Below, piece after piece: positions 36,732 through 45,732 of a stretch of DNA of 51,713 bases. Source of the stretch: an uncultured Lachnospiraceae bacterium (lineage in GTDB: Bacteria > Bacillota > Clostridia > Lachnospirales > Lachnospiraceae); assembly GCA_902790935.1 (NCBI GenBank), contig CADATP010000008.1:1-51713 (forward strand), read 5' to 3'. Under the pieces are notes generated by a model. That model saw only the letters and a list, made by a program, of their open reading frames with translations. It did no database searches and was not told the origin of the DNA. Every line of letters begins with the position of its first letter. The first letter of the stretch is position 1. The position numbers were made by a program, and so were the translations under genes.

Positions 36732-39080
36732 ATGTTTCAACTTTTCAAGGATCATCAATTAAATATCATGCTGCTTCTTTGCGGCGCCTGTGCGGTTATG
36801 ATTCTCCTTTTGATCAATACCAGGTTTTTGGCGCGAAAAAGAAAAATGGTTCTTATCCTTATGGAATCGGTAGCATTTTTACTGCTCTGGTTTGACAGAC
36901 AGGCGTACCTTTATTCCGGAAATACGAGCTTTACGGGATATATAATGGTCAGAGTCAGCAATTTTGCTGTGTTCTTTCTGACCTCTATGGTAGTATTCGG
37001 ATTCAATCTATACGTGGAGGATATTATAACCAGCGGTGATAAAGAAGCTGTTATCCCTACGAGGCTTAAGATAACCAAGTATGTTTCAATCGTCGGAATG
37101 CTTCTTGCCGTAATTTCCGCATTTACGGGACTGTATTATTACTTTGATGAAACCAATGTTTATCACAGAGGCAACGGATTCTTGGTGGCTTATATAGTGC
37201 CTATTGCCTGTCCGATCATACAGTACACTGTTATAAGGGGCATAAAGGATAAGGTCAGCAAGCTTATTTATATTTCCCTGGTACTTTATCTTTTTGTACC
37301 GATAGCCTGCGGTATATTACAGATCTTTACCTACGGAATCTCCATCGTTAATATGTCAATGGTTATTGTGTCAATCTCTCTTTACATATTTGCTTATCTG
37401 GATATCAACGATACTGTGGAGCGGGCACACAAAGTCGAAAAGGCACAGTTTAACGAAGAACGAAAGAATATGAAAAAGATCTTCGACCAGACGGCTACTG
37501 CCTTTGTTACAGCTATTGAGAAAAAGGATGCTTTTTCCAAGGGACACTCTTTAAAGGTTGCGGAGTATGCAAAAAGGATCGCAGAGCTTAGCGGACGGGA
37601 TGAGAGAGAATGCGATATGGCTTACTATGCCGCGCTTTTGCATGATGTCGGTATGATAGGAATTCCGGACAGTGTGATCGACAGAAATGAAGCGCCGGAC
37701 GAGGCTGCAAGAGAAATATACAAAAAGAAGCCTTTGATCTCAAAGGAAATCCTTTCGAATATCTCGGAGTTTCCTTTCCTCGCCAAGGGGGCGTATTACA
37801 GCCATGAAAGATTCGACGGAAGCGGATATCCCGAGGGACTTAAAGGAAAATCAATCCCTGAGATCGCCAGGATCATCGCCGTAGCTGATGCTTACGTTAC
37901 GCAGACAAGCGCCAAAAGATACAGAGAGCCGCACCCGGATTTTGTGGTAAGAGAAAACTTTGTAAAGGGCGCGGGAACCATATATGATCCTGAATTTGCC
38001 GAGTGCATGCTTAAGATAATCGATACGGAGGTAAGCGCCGAAGAGGTTGAGATAGAAAGCTCTTTAGAGTGCGGCGAGTACAGAAAGAGCTATACCGCGG
38101 GTATCGTTGTAGAAGAGCAGTATCTTAACATAGACTTTGACTGTTCTCCCGAGAGATACAAGGATAAAAAGTACAATGCTCCGTCAATAATACTTTTTGA
38201 CTCCTTTGACAAACGTATTCATACGGAAGAGGTTATGATAGAGGAGTACAGATACCTCGAATACGGAGAACTCTGGTTTAACGGGAACAGCGTAAATACC
38301 GGAGCCAAAAAGATAAAAGAAGATTATATCAAGGATACGGACGAGGTCTGTGAGGGACACTATCGTATAAGGGCCGGAAGATACGAGGATCACGTTAAAT
38401 TAGAGATGATCAGTCCCTTCGGTAAAAAGGTTGTTACCGTTGCGCTCCCCGGGGGTTCCAAAGCGCTTTATATCTCTCTTACGGGAGAGAACTGTTCACT
38501 CAGCGATATAAATATAGAATACACAAAGGACAGAGTGCTTGAGGGAGATATAGAGAGGATCGAGGAAGAGGTAAGCTACATCGACCGTCTCGAGTCGGAT
38601 ATTAAGAATGTACAGATAGACAGAACGAGATCGGCATACACCGAAGGCATACAGATAAAGGATAAGCTGAGGATACTTTTCCATACGATGAGTCTTCCGG
38701 GCGCCGATCTTGTCTGGCACTGCCCGTATATAGTTCTTTATACTTCCGAGGACGGAAAACCGGAAGGCAAGGGCTATGTTGAATATGCCTTTATAAAGCT
38801 GAACGGAGAAAATGACGATAAGGTAACGGGCGCGGTAAACAGATTTACCATGAAACGAGGGGATGAGTTTCCGGGATGGGATGCCTGGAAGGAGAAAAAC
38901 TCCGTGGGGCTTGAGTGCGAGATATTCCTTGAAAAGAAGGGAAAGCGGGTAAGCCTTACCACAAAGAACCTGGGAATATTCATAGAGAACATAACGGAGC
39001 CTGCGGATGAGGCAAAGCCCGTATACGTAGCCCTTACGGGAGACCAGTGCGCGCTTACGGATATCAGAATAAGAAACTGA
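36732..39080 (+). CDS. HD-GYP phosphodiesterase with duplicated C-terminal domain
   Basis: A 782-residue protein. Residues 1-235 contain about seven hydrophobic segments; a short coiled region leads to an HD-GYP domain (about 255-410) with His304-Asp305 and GYP 365-367 intact. The last 370 residues are a tandem repeat of a beta-rich domain I do not recognise: unit 1 ends with YISLTGENCSLSDINI (580-595) and unit 2 with YVALTGDQCALTDIRI (765-780), spaced by 185 residues. The repeat lies after the catalytic domain and without a later TM, so it should be cytoplasmic. It starts 12 nt after the hybrid kinase and is probably co-transcribed. Confidence 0.88.
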   Translation: MFQLFKDHQLNIMLLLCGACAVMILLLINTRFLARKRKMVLILMESVAFLLLWFDRQAYLYSGNTSFTGYIMVRVSNFAVFFLTSMVVFGFNLYVEDIITSGDKEAVIPTRLKITKYVSIVGMLLAVISAFTGLYYYFDETNVYHRGNGFLVAYIVPIACPIIQYTVIRGIKDKVSKLIYISLVLYLFVPIACGILQIFTYGISIVNMSMVIVSISLYIFAYLDINDTVERAHKVEKAQFNEERKNMKKIFDQTATAFVTAIEKKDAFSKGHSLKVAEYAKRIAELSGRDERECDMAYYAALLHDVGMIGIPDSVIDRNEAPDEAAREIYKKKPLISKEILSNISEFPFLAKGAYYSHERFDGSGYPEGLKGKSIPEIARIIAVADAYVTQTSAKRYREPHPDFVVRENFVKGAGTIYDPEFAECMLKIIDTEVSAEEVEIESSLECGEYRKSYTAGIVVEEQYLNIDFDCSPERYKDKKYNAPSIILFDSFDKRIHTEEVMIEEYRYLEYGELWFNGNSVNTGAKKIKEDYIKDTDEVCEGHYRIRAGRYEDHVKLEMISPFGKKVVTVALPGGSKALYISLTGENCSLSDINIEYTKDRVLEGDIERIEEEVSYIDRLESDIKNVQIDRTRSAYTEGIQIKDKLRILFHTMSLPGADLVWHCPYIVLYTSEDGKPEGKGYVEYAFIKLNGENDDKVTGAVNRFTMKRGDEFPGWDAWKEKNSVGLECEIFLEKKGKRVSLTTKNLGIFIENITEPADEAKPVYVALTGDQCALTDIRIRN

Positions 39081-39089
39081 AAAAAGAAG

Positions 39090-39118
39090 TTTACATTTGG
39101 AGTAACCTGTGTTAAACT
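39090..39118 (+). promoter_or_regulatory. Sigma-A promoter of rpsO
   Basis: -35 TTTACA (39090-39095), 17-nt spacer, -10 TAAACT (39113-39118). Transcription should start near 39125, giving a leader of about 105 nt. Confidence 0.75.
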
Positions 39119-39124
39119 AACAAA

Positions 39125-39225
39125 CGTATGTGTAAAAGCCTTCACTCAGATGTCGGACACTCCGACCGCTTCTTGGTGGACGGCGTTAACCCGGAAACTT
39201 TCCGGAGATTTTTATAGGAGGAATC
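39125..39225 (+). promoter_or_regulatory. Structured rpsO leader
   Basis: GTCGGA (39152-39157) pairs with TCCGAC (39161-39166), and CCGGA with TCCGG (39191-39205) sits just before AGGAGG. Bacterial rpsO mRNAs are often bound by S15 in the leader for feedback; the fold here fits that idea but the exact S15 site was not identified. Confidence 0.45.
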
Positions 39226-39228
39226 GTA

Positions 39229-39495
39229 ATGATTACCAAAGAAAAAAAGACAGCTATTATGAACGAGTATGCAAGAACTCCCGGCGATACAGGATCACCT
39301 GAAGTACAGGTAGCAGTTCTTACAGCAAGAATCCAGGAGCTCACCGAGCACCTCAAGGAGAACCCCAAGGATCATCATTCACGTCGCGGAATGCTTAAGA
39401 TGATCGGTCAGAGACGTGGTCTCCTCAATTACCTTCAGGGTAAGGACATTGAGAGATATCGTGCTCTTATCGAGAAACTTGGTCTTCGTAAATAA
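39229..39495 (+). CDS. rpsO: Ribosomal protein S15
   Basis: An 88-residue protein of the small ribosomal subunit that binds the 16S rRNA central domain early in assembly. It has the S15 signature ([37 protein letters not shown]) and the standard length. The ATG has a strong TAGGAGG site. It is directly upstream of pnp, the arrangement known from many bacteria, where the two genes are co-transcribed and separated by RNA processing. Codon use is more biased than in neighbouring signalling genes, as expected for a highly expressed protein. Confidence 0.98.
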   Translation: MITKEKKTAIMNEYARTPGDTGSPEVQVAVLTARIQELTEHLKENPKDHHSRRGMLKMIGQRRGLLNYLQGKDIERYRALIEKLGLRK

Positions 39496-39511
39496 GTTTG
39501 TCGGTACAATC

Positions 39512-39540
39512 AGCGGAGTCGCCCGAGAGGGTGCTCCGCT
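39512..39540 (+). other. Hairpin after rpsO
   Basis: AGCGGAG (39512-39518) pairs with CTCCGCT (39534-39540); inside, CCC pairs with GGG around a GAGA tetraloop. The following sequence (ATTGTTGC) is not a T-run, so read-through into pnp is likely and the hairpin probably protects the rpsO 3' end. Confidence 0.6.
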
Positions 39541-39564
39541 ATTGTTGCATTATTTCAGGTTACT

Positions 39565-39686
39565 TTGAAGCAGAAAGCTCTTCCGAGACCGCTGAAAAGA
39601 TTGGGAATCCTCCCGGCATTTTCAGTAGTTTCGGTAGCATCTGCTTCAAGAATATAAACAGCGCTTCGGCGCAGTCGCAAAGCGAC
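39565..39686 (+). promoter_or_regulatory. pnp leader with long stem and two small hairpins
   Basis: A long stem-loop: 10 perfect bp (39565-39574 with 39640-39649), then 16 positions with one mismatch (39583-39598 with 39619-39634), capped by GGGA/TCCC. It is followed by GCGC-TTCG-GCGC (39661-39672) and GTCGC-AAA-GCGAC (39674-39686), then AAAGGAG. In E. coli a long pnp leader hairpin is cut by RNase III and PNPase then represses its own mRNA; the same logic is inferred here. Confidence 0.7.
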
Positions 39687-39699
39687 AGAAAGGAGCAGT

Positions 39700-41793
39700 A
39701 TGGCATACAAGACATACGAATTGGAACTTGCAGGCAGAACCCTCAAGGTTGACATTGACCGTGTGGGCAAGCAGGCAAACGGCTGTGCGTTTATGCATTA
39801 CGGTGATACTACCGTTTTATGTACCGCCACAGCATCAGAAAAACCCCGTGAGGGCATCGATTTCTTCCCTCTTTCAGTAGAGTACGAAGAGAAGATGTAC
39901 GCAGTAGGAAAGATTCCCGGAGGATTTAATAAGCGTGAGGGTAAGGCAAGCGAGAACGCTATCCTTACAAGCCGTGTTATCGACCGCCCCATGCGTCCTC
40001 TTTTCCCCAAGGATTATCGTAACGACGTTACCCTTAACACAATGGTAATGAGCGTTGATCCCGAGACCCGTCCCGAGCTTGTTGCAATGCTTGGTGCTTC
40101 AATCGCTACCAGCATTTCAGACATTCCCTTCGACGGTCCCTGTGCTATGACACAGGTTGGTATGATTGACGGCGAGTTTATCATCAACCCTTCACAGGAG
40201 CAGTGGGCAAGCGGAGACCTTAAGCTTACCGTTGCTTCCACAAAGCAGAAGGTTATTATGATCGAGGCAGGAGCTAACGAGATCCCCGAGGCGAAGATGA
40301 TCGAGGCAATCTACAAGGCTCATGACGTTAACCAGACCGTTATCGCATTCATCGACAAGATCGTAGCAGAGTGCGGTAAGAAGAAGCATGAGTATACCAG
40401 CTGTGCAGTTCCCGAGGAACTTTTCGCAGCTATGAAGGAAATCGTTCCTCCCGCTGAGATGGAGACTGCTGTATTTACCGATGACAAGCAGACCCGTGAG
40501 GAGAACATCCGCGTTATCACCGAGAAATTCGAAGAGGCATTTGCTGAGAACGAAGAGTGGCTCGCAGTTCTTGGCGAAGCTGTATATCAGTACGAGAAGA
40601 AGACCGTACGTAAGATGATCCTTAAGGACCACAAGCGTCCCGACGGTCGTGAGATCACCCAGATCCGTCCTCTCTCAGCTGAAGTTGATATCATCCCCAG
40701 AGTACACGGTTCATCAATGTTCACCCGTGGACAGACCCAGATCTGTGACGTTGTAACCCTCGCTCCTCTTTCAGAGATGCAGAAGGTTGACGGACTTGAT
40801 GACAATGTTACCGAGAAGAGATACATCCACCACTACAACTTCCCTTCATACTCCGTTGGTGAGACAAAGCCCAGCAGAGGACCGGGACGTCGTGAGATCG
40901 GACACGGAGCTCTTGCAGAGCGCGCTCTTATCCCTGTACTTCCCAGCGTAGAAGAGTTCCCTTATGCTATTCGTGCCGTATCCGAGACCTTCGAGTCTAA
41001 CGGATCTACTTCAATGGCATCTACCTGCGCATCCTGCATGTCACTTATGGCAGCCGGCGTTCCCATCAAGAAGATGGTTGCAGGTATCAGCTGCGGCCTC
41101 GTTACCGGTGATACCGATGACGATTTCGTACTCCTTACCGATATCCAGGGACTTGAGGACTTCTTCGGAGATATGGACTTTAAGGTTACCGGTACTACCG
41201 ACGGTATTACCGCTATCCAGATGGATATTAAGATCCACGGTCTTACCAGACCTATCGTTGAAGGCGCTATCGCAAGATGCCGTGAAGCAAGACTTTTCAT
41301 CATGGATACCTGCATGAAGCCTGCTATCGCAGCTCCCAGACCTACCGTTAACGAGTGGGCTCCCAAGATCGTTTCTATGCAGATCGATCCCGATAAGATC
41401 GGTGAGGTTGTCGGACAGCGCGGAAAGACCATCAACGAGATCATCGCCCGTACCGGCGTTAAGATCGATATCGATGATGACGGACGCGTATCTGTTTGCG
41501 GTACCGACAAGAAGGGCATGGATGATGCAATCGAGATGATCAAAATGATCGTTACCGACTTCGAAGAAGGACAGGTATTTAAGGGCAAGGTTGTATCAAT
41601 CAAGGAATTCGGTGCATTTATCGAGTTCGCTCCCGGAAAAGAGGGAATGGTACACATCTCCAAGATCGCAAAAGAGAGAGTTGAGCACGTTGAGGATTAC
41701 TTAACACTCGGCGATATCGTTACCGTAGTTTGCCTCGGTAAGGACAAGATGGGCCGCATCAGCTTCTCAATGAAGGATGTAGCACAGAAATAA
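39700..41793 (+). CDS. pnp: Polynucleotide phosphorylase
   Basis: A 697-residue 3'-to-5' exoribonuclease that uses phosphate to release nucleoside diphosphates. Two RNase PH-like domains (about 1-230 and 300-540) are joined by a helical domain; the catalytic region includes FTRGQTQ and GPGRREIGHGALAER. A KH domain (IGEVVGQRGKTINEI) and an S1 domain (FKGKVVSIKEFGAFIEF) end the protein. The length is standard. The ATG is preceded by AAAGGAG right after the small leader hairpins. Codon use is strongly biased, indicating high expression. Confidence 0.98.
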   Translation: MAYKTYELELAGRTLKVDIDRVGKQANGCAFMHYGDTTVLCTATASEKPREGIDFFPLSVEYEEKMYAVGKIPGGFNKREGKASENAILTSRVIDRPMRPLFPKDYRNDVTLNTMVMSVDPETRPELVAMLGASIATSISDIPFDGPCAMTQVGMIDGEFIINPSQEQWASGDLKLTVASTKQKVIMIEAGANEIPEAKMIEAIYKAHDVNQTVIAFIDKIVAECGKKKHEYTSCAVPEELFAAMKEIVPPAEMETAVFTDDKQTREENIRVITEKFEEAFAENEEWLAVLGEAVYQYEKKTVRKMILKDHKRPDGREITQIRPLSAEVDIIPRVHGSSMFTRGQTQICDVVTLAPLSEMQKVDGLDDNVTEKRYIHHYNFPSYSVGETKPSRGPGRREIGHGALAERALIPVLPSVEEFPYAIRAVSETFESNGSTSMASTCASCMSLMAAGVPIKKMVAGISCGLVTGDTDDDFVLLTDIQGLEDFFGDMDFKVTGTTDGITAIQMDIKIHGLTRPIVEGAIARCREARLFIMDTCMKPAIAAPRPTVNEWAPKIVSMQIDPDKIGEVVGQRGKTINEIIARTGVKIDIDDDGRVSVCGTDKKGMDDAIEMIKMIVTDFEEGQVFKGKVVSIKEFGAFIEFAPGKEGMVHISKIAKERVEHVEDYLTLGDIVTVVCLGKDKMGRISFSMKDVAQK

Positions 41794-41816
41794 TTGATAA
41801 ATCAATTATTTCTGTG
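41783..41816. other. Perfect 16-bp inverted repeat over the pnp stop codon
   Basis: 41783-41798 and 41801-41816 are exact reverse complements with two bases between; the pnp stop (41791-41793) lies inside the left arm. The few innermost pairs must open to form a loop. It is followed by a small GGC-TTC-GCC hairpin with TTT. Confidence 0.8.
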
Positions 41817-41843
41817 GGCTTCGCCTTTAAAACAATATATATG

Positions 41844-41868
41844 GGCTCCCCGGAAGCGGGGAGCCTTT
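41844..41868 (+). terminator. Terminator after pnp
   Basis: A 9-bp GC-rich stem (41844-41852 with 41857-41865) with GAAG loop, then TTTA. It lies 48 nt before the purL start and rules out the longer in-frame purL N-terminus that would begin at 41794. Confidence 0.7.
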
Positions 41869-41913
41869 AGTAGAATAAAGTTTAACAGTTTACATAAAGA
41901 GGAATTTATTTTC

Positions 41914-44900
41914 ATGGGTAATGTAAGGCGCGTTTACGTCGAAAAGAAAAAGCCTTTTGCGGTTAAAGCAAATGAGCTTCATGAAGAACTTAAGAATTAT
42001 CTTGGGATTAATGTGGCTGAGGTTAGGATCTTCATCAGATATGATGTAGAGAATATTTCAGATGCCACTTTTGAGAAAGCCTGCAAGACGGTATTTTCCG
42101 AGCCGCCTGTAGACGATCTTTATATGGAGAAGATCGATATCCCCGAAAAGAGTCATATTTTCTCCGTAGAGTTTTTACCGGGCCAGTTCGACCAGAGAGC
42201 AGATTCGGCCGTTCAGTGTGTACAGTTTTTAAATGAAAAAGAAAACCCCGTTATACGTACAGCTGTTACTTATATGATCATCGGCGACATTTCAGACGCC
42301 GATTTCGAAAAAATCAAATCTTATTGTATAAACCCTGTGGACTCAAGAGAGACAGGCCTTGAAAAGCCCGAGACTCTTATTACCAATTACGACGAGCCCG
42401 CAAATGTCAAGATCCTTGATGGCTTTACCAAAATGGAAGAGCATGAATTAAAAGAGCTCTACGATTCACTTGGACTTGCCATGACATTCAAGGATTTCCT
42501 CCACATCAGAAATTATTTCGAAAATGAAGAAAAGCGCGATCCTTCAATGACTGAGATCCGCGTTCTTGATACATATTGGTCAGACCATTGCCGTCATACC
42601 ACATTCTCTACGGAACTTAAGAGTGTTGAATTCGGCGACGGATACTACCGTTCTCCCATCGAGACTACCTACCAGAGCTACCTCGATACAAGAGAAGAGC
42701 TTTTTGCCGGAAGGGATGACAAGTTCTCATGCCTTATGGATCTTGGTACCATCGCTGCCAAGAAATTAAAGAAGGACGGAAAGCTCGAAGACCAGGAAGA
42801 GTCCGATGAAATCAATGCCTGCTCCATCGTCGTTCCTATCGAAATGGATTACGGCGACAGAAGAGAGACAGAGGAGTGGCTTGTATTCTTTAAAAACGAA
42901 ACTCACAACCATCCCACTGAGATCGAGCCCTTCGGAGGCGCAGCTACCTGCCTCGGCGGAGCTATCAGAGATCCTCTTTCGGGAAGAGGATATGTTTACC
43001 AGGCGATGCGTGTTACCGGTGCGGCAGATCCTACCGTTCCTGTATCCGAAACCTTAAAGGGTAAGCTTTCACAGAAAAAGATCGTAAGAACCGCAGCCAG
43101 CGGTTATTCATCATATGGTAACCAGATAGGACTTGCCACCGGTTACGTTAAAGAAATTTACCACCCCAACTACGTTGCTAAGCGTATGGAAATCGGTGCC
43201 GTTATGGGTGCCGCTCCCAGAAGAAACGTTATCCGTGAGACCTCCGATCCCGGAGATATCATCATCCTCCTCGGCGGACGTACCGGAAGAGACGGATGCG
43301 GCGGTGCTACCGGATCTTCAAAGGTTCATACCACAAGCTCCATCGAGACTTGCGGAGCCGAGGTTCAAAAGGGTAATGCACCTACCGAGAGAAAAATCCA
43401 GAGACTCTTCAGAAGAGCCGAGGTTACAAAGCTTATCAAGAAGTGTAACGACTTCGGTGCAGGCGGTGTGTCTGTAGCCATTGGTGAGCTTGCAGACGGA
43501 CTTACCGTTGACCTCGATAAGGTTCCCAAGAAGTATGCCGGTCTTGACGGAACCGAGCTTGCCATCTCCGAATCACAGGAGAGAATGGCAGTTGTCGTTG
43601 ACCCTAAGGATGTAGACCAGTTCCTTGCATACGCTGAGGAAGAAAACCTCGAGGCTGTTGCTGTTGCTACCGTTACCGAGGAGCCCAGACTCGTACTTAA
43701 CTGGAGAGGAACTCCCATCGTTAACCTAAGCAGAGCTTTCCTCGATACCAACGGAGCTCATCAGGAGACCTCTGTAAAGGTAGATATCCCTTCGGAAGAA
43801 GACAACTACTTTGAGAAGTATTCAATCCCCGCTGTTGGCGAGGCTATAGATAAAGAGAGCTTTGAAGAAGCCCTTCTTGCTACCTTAAGAGATTTAAACA
43901 CCTGCTCACAGAAAGGCCTTGTTGAGATGTTCGACGCCTCCATCGGTGCAGGCAGTGTGCTTATGCCTTACGGCGGAAAGTACCAGCTTACCGAGACCCA
44001 GTCTATGGTAGCCAAAATTCCTACCCTTGAAGGAAAGACCGATACCGTAACTATGATGAGCTACGGCTTCGATCCATATCTTTCAAGCTGGAGCCCTTAC
44101 CACGGAGCAATTTACGCTGTAGTTGAGTCTATGGCAAGGATTGTAGCTTCCGGCGGCGACGCTTCCAAGATCCGCTTCACATTCCAGGAGTACTTCCGCA
44201 GAATGACCTCCGACCCTGAGCGTTGGAGCCAGCCTTTTGCCGCTCTCCTTGGAGCATACGATGCACAGATCGGTTTCGGCCTTCCTTCAATCGGAGGTAA
44301 GGATTCAATGTCCGGAACCTTTAACGATATTGACGTACCTCCCACACTCGTTTCCTTCGCGGTTGATATCGCAAAGGACAAGGAAATCGTTACCCCCGAG
44401 CTTAAAAATGCCGGAGATAAGCTTATCCTCGTTGAGATTGAGAAGGACGACTTCGAGATTCCTATGTACGAAGCTGTATCCGAAACTTACGGCAAGGTAC
44501 ATGAGCTTATGCTCAAGGGACTTGTAAAGGCTGCTTACGCGGTAGATGCGAAGGGTATCGCTGCTGCCTGCGCTAAGATGGCATTCGGTAACGGACTCGG
44601 AGTAAGCTTTGCTTCGGATTTAGAGCTTGAAGAGCTGTTTTCAAACGGACTCGGAAACCTTGTACTTGAGGTTCCCGCTGACAAGGTATCCGCATTCGAA
44701 GATCTTGAAGTAAAGGTTGTAGGTACTGTAACCGACAAGGCTGAATTTACCTTCGGTGAGACAAGCGTTTCTCTTGACAGTGCTCTTAAGGCTTGGACCG
44801 GAACCCTTGAAAAGGTATTCCCTACAAAGGCTGATAAGGGCACCGAAAAGGTAGAGAGCCCTCTTTACAAGGCTGAGAGCATCTACGTTTGCAAGAATAA

Positions 44901-45705
44901 AGTCGCAAAACCTACAGTATTTATCCCTGTATTCCCCGGAACCAACTGCGAGTACGATTCCGCAAAGGCATTCGAGGCAGCCGGTGCGCATGTTATTACT
45001 AAGGTATTTAAGAACCTTTCCGAGAGCCAGATCACAGACTCTGTTGAAGAGTATGTTAAGGCTATAGATCAGTCACAGATCATTATGTTCCCCGGAGGAT
45101 TCTCCGCAGGTGACGAGCCCGACGGAAGCGCAAAGTTCTTTGCTACCGCTTTCCAGAATGCTCATCTTAAGGATGCCGTAACAAGACTCCTTAACGAGAG
45201 AGACGGACTTGCTCTTGGTATCTGTAACGGATTCCAGGCACTTATAAAGCTTGGCCTTGTTCCTAACGGCGAGATCACAGGACAGACTGCTAACTCACCT
45301 ACACTTACCTTTAACACCATCGGACGTCATATCTCCAAGATGGTTTACACAAAGGTTGTTTCAAACAAGAGCCCCTGGCTAGCAGGAGCTGAGCTTGGCG
45401 CTACTTACTGTAGCCCTGCTTCACACGGTGAAGGACGTTTCGTAGGTCCTGCTGACGTTATTAAGAAACTCTTTGAAAACGGCCAGGTTGCCACTCAGTA
45501 TGCGGATTTTAACGGAAACGTCAGCATGGATGAAGAGTGGAACGTTAACGGTTCTTACATGTCCATCGAAGGAATCACATCTCCCGACGGAAGATGCTTT
45601 GGTAAGATGGCACATGCAGAGCGTCGCGGCGACGGCGTAGCTATCAACATCTACGGCGAGCAGGATCTCAAGATTTTCGAGAGCGGCGTCAGATATTTCA
45701 TGTAA
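41914..45705 (+). CDS. purL: Phosphoribosylformylglycinamidine synthase, single-chain
   Basis: A 1263-residue enzyme for step four of purine synthesis (FGAR to FGAM with glutamine and ATP). It is the large one-chain type, not the PurS/PurL/PurQ complex of Bacillus. Synthetase motifs: ETHNHPTEIEPFGGA, GAGGVSVAIGELADG and GGKDSMSGTF. The C-terminal class I glutaminase has VFPGTNCEYD, FPGGFSAGDE, Cys1104 in GICNGFQ, and the later SPASHGEGRF histidine/glutamate. The ATG at 41914 is preceded by AAAGAGGAA; an in-frame TTG at 41794 lies before the pnp terminator and is rejected. It probably has its own promoter in the short gap, but none was clear. Confidence 0.95.
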   Translation: MGNVRRVYVEKKKPFAVKANELHEELKNYLGINVAEVRIFIRYDVENISDATFEKACKTVFSEPPVDDLYMEKIDIPEKSHIFSVEFLPGQFDQRADSAVQCVQFLNEKENPVIRTAVTYMIIGDISDADFEKIKSYCINPVDSRETGLEKPETLITNYDEPANVKILDGFTKMEEHELKELYDSLGLAMTFKDFLHIRNYFENEEKRDPSMTEIRVLDTYWSDHCRHTTFSTELKSVEFGDGYYRSPIETTYQSYLDTREELFAGRDDKFSCLMDLGTIAAKKLKKDGKLEDQEESDEINACSIVVPIEMDYGDRRETEEWLVFFKNETHNHPTEIEPFGGAATCLGGAIRDPLSGRGYVYQAMRVTGAADPTVPVSETLKGKLSQKKIVRTAASGYSSYGNQIGLATGYVKEIYHPNYVAKRMEIGAVMGAAPRRNVIRETSDPGDIIILLGGRTGRDGCGGATGSSKVHTTSSIETCGAEVQKGNAPTERKIQRLFRRAEVTKLIKKCNDFGAGGVSVAIGELADGLTVDLDKVPKKYAGLDGTELAISESQERMAVVVDPKDVDQFLAYAEEENLEAVAVATVTEEPRLVLNWRGTPIVNLSRAFLDTNGAHQETSVKVDIPSEEDNYFEKYSIPAVGEAIDKESFEEALLATLRDLNTCSQKGLVEMFDASIGAGSVLMPYGGKYQLTETQSMVAKIPTLEGKTDTVTMMSYGFDPYLSSWSPYHGAIYAVVESMARIVASGGDASKIRFTFQEYFRRMTSDPERWSQPFAALLGAYDAQIGFGLPSIGGKDSMSGTFNDIDVPPTLVSFAVDIAKDKEIVTPELKNAGDKLILVEIEKDDFEIPMYEAVSETYGKVHELMLKGLVKAAYAVDAKGIAAACAKMAFGNGLGVSFASDLELEELFSNGLGNLVLEVPADKVSAFEDLEVKVVGTVTDKAEFTFGETSVSLDSALKAWTGTLEKVFPTKADKGTEKVESPLYKAESIYVCKNKVAKPTVFIPVFPGTNCEYDSAKAFEAAGAHVITKVFKNLSESQITDSVEEYVKAIDQSQIIMFPGGFSAGDEPDGSAKFFATAFQNAHLKDAVTRLLNERDGLALGICNGFQALIKLGLVPNGEITGQTANSPTLTFNTIGRHISKMVYTKVVSNKSPWLAGAELGATYCSPASHGEGRFVGPADVIKKLFENGQVATQYADFNGNVSMDEEWNVNGSYMSIEGITSPDGRCFGKMAHAERRGDGVAINIYGEQDLKIFESGVRYFM

Positions 45706-45732
45706 TCTTTGTTAATTTTAAAATCCAAAACA

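Noticed and set aside
39498-39752. 84-residue ORF between rpsO and pnp
   Set aside because: It covers the paired arms of the pnp leader and overlaps pnp; the sequence is explained by RNA structure.
41794-41913. 40-residue N-terminal extension of PurL
   Set aside because: It starts in the pnp stop-codon palindrome and passes through the pnp terminator; the ATG at 41914 gives the usual start.
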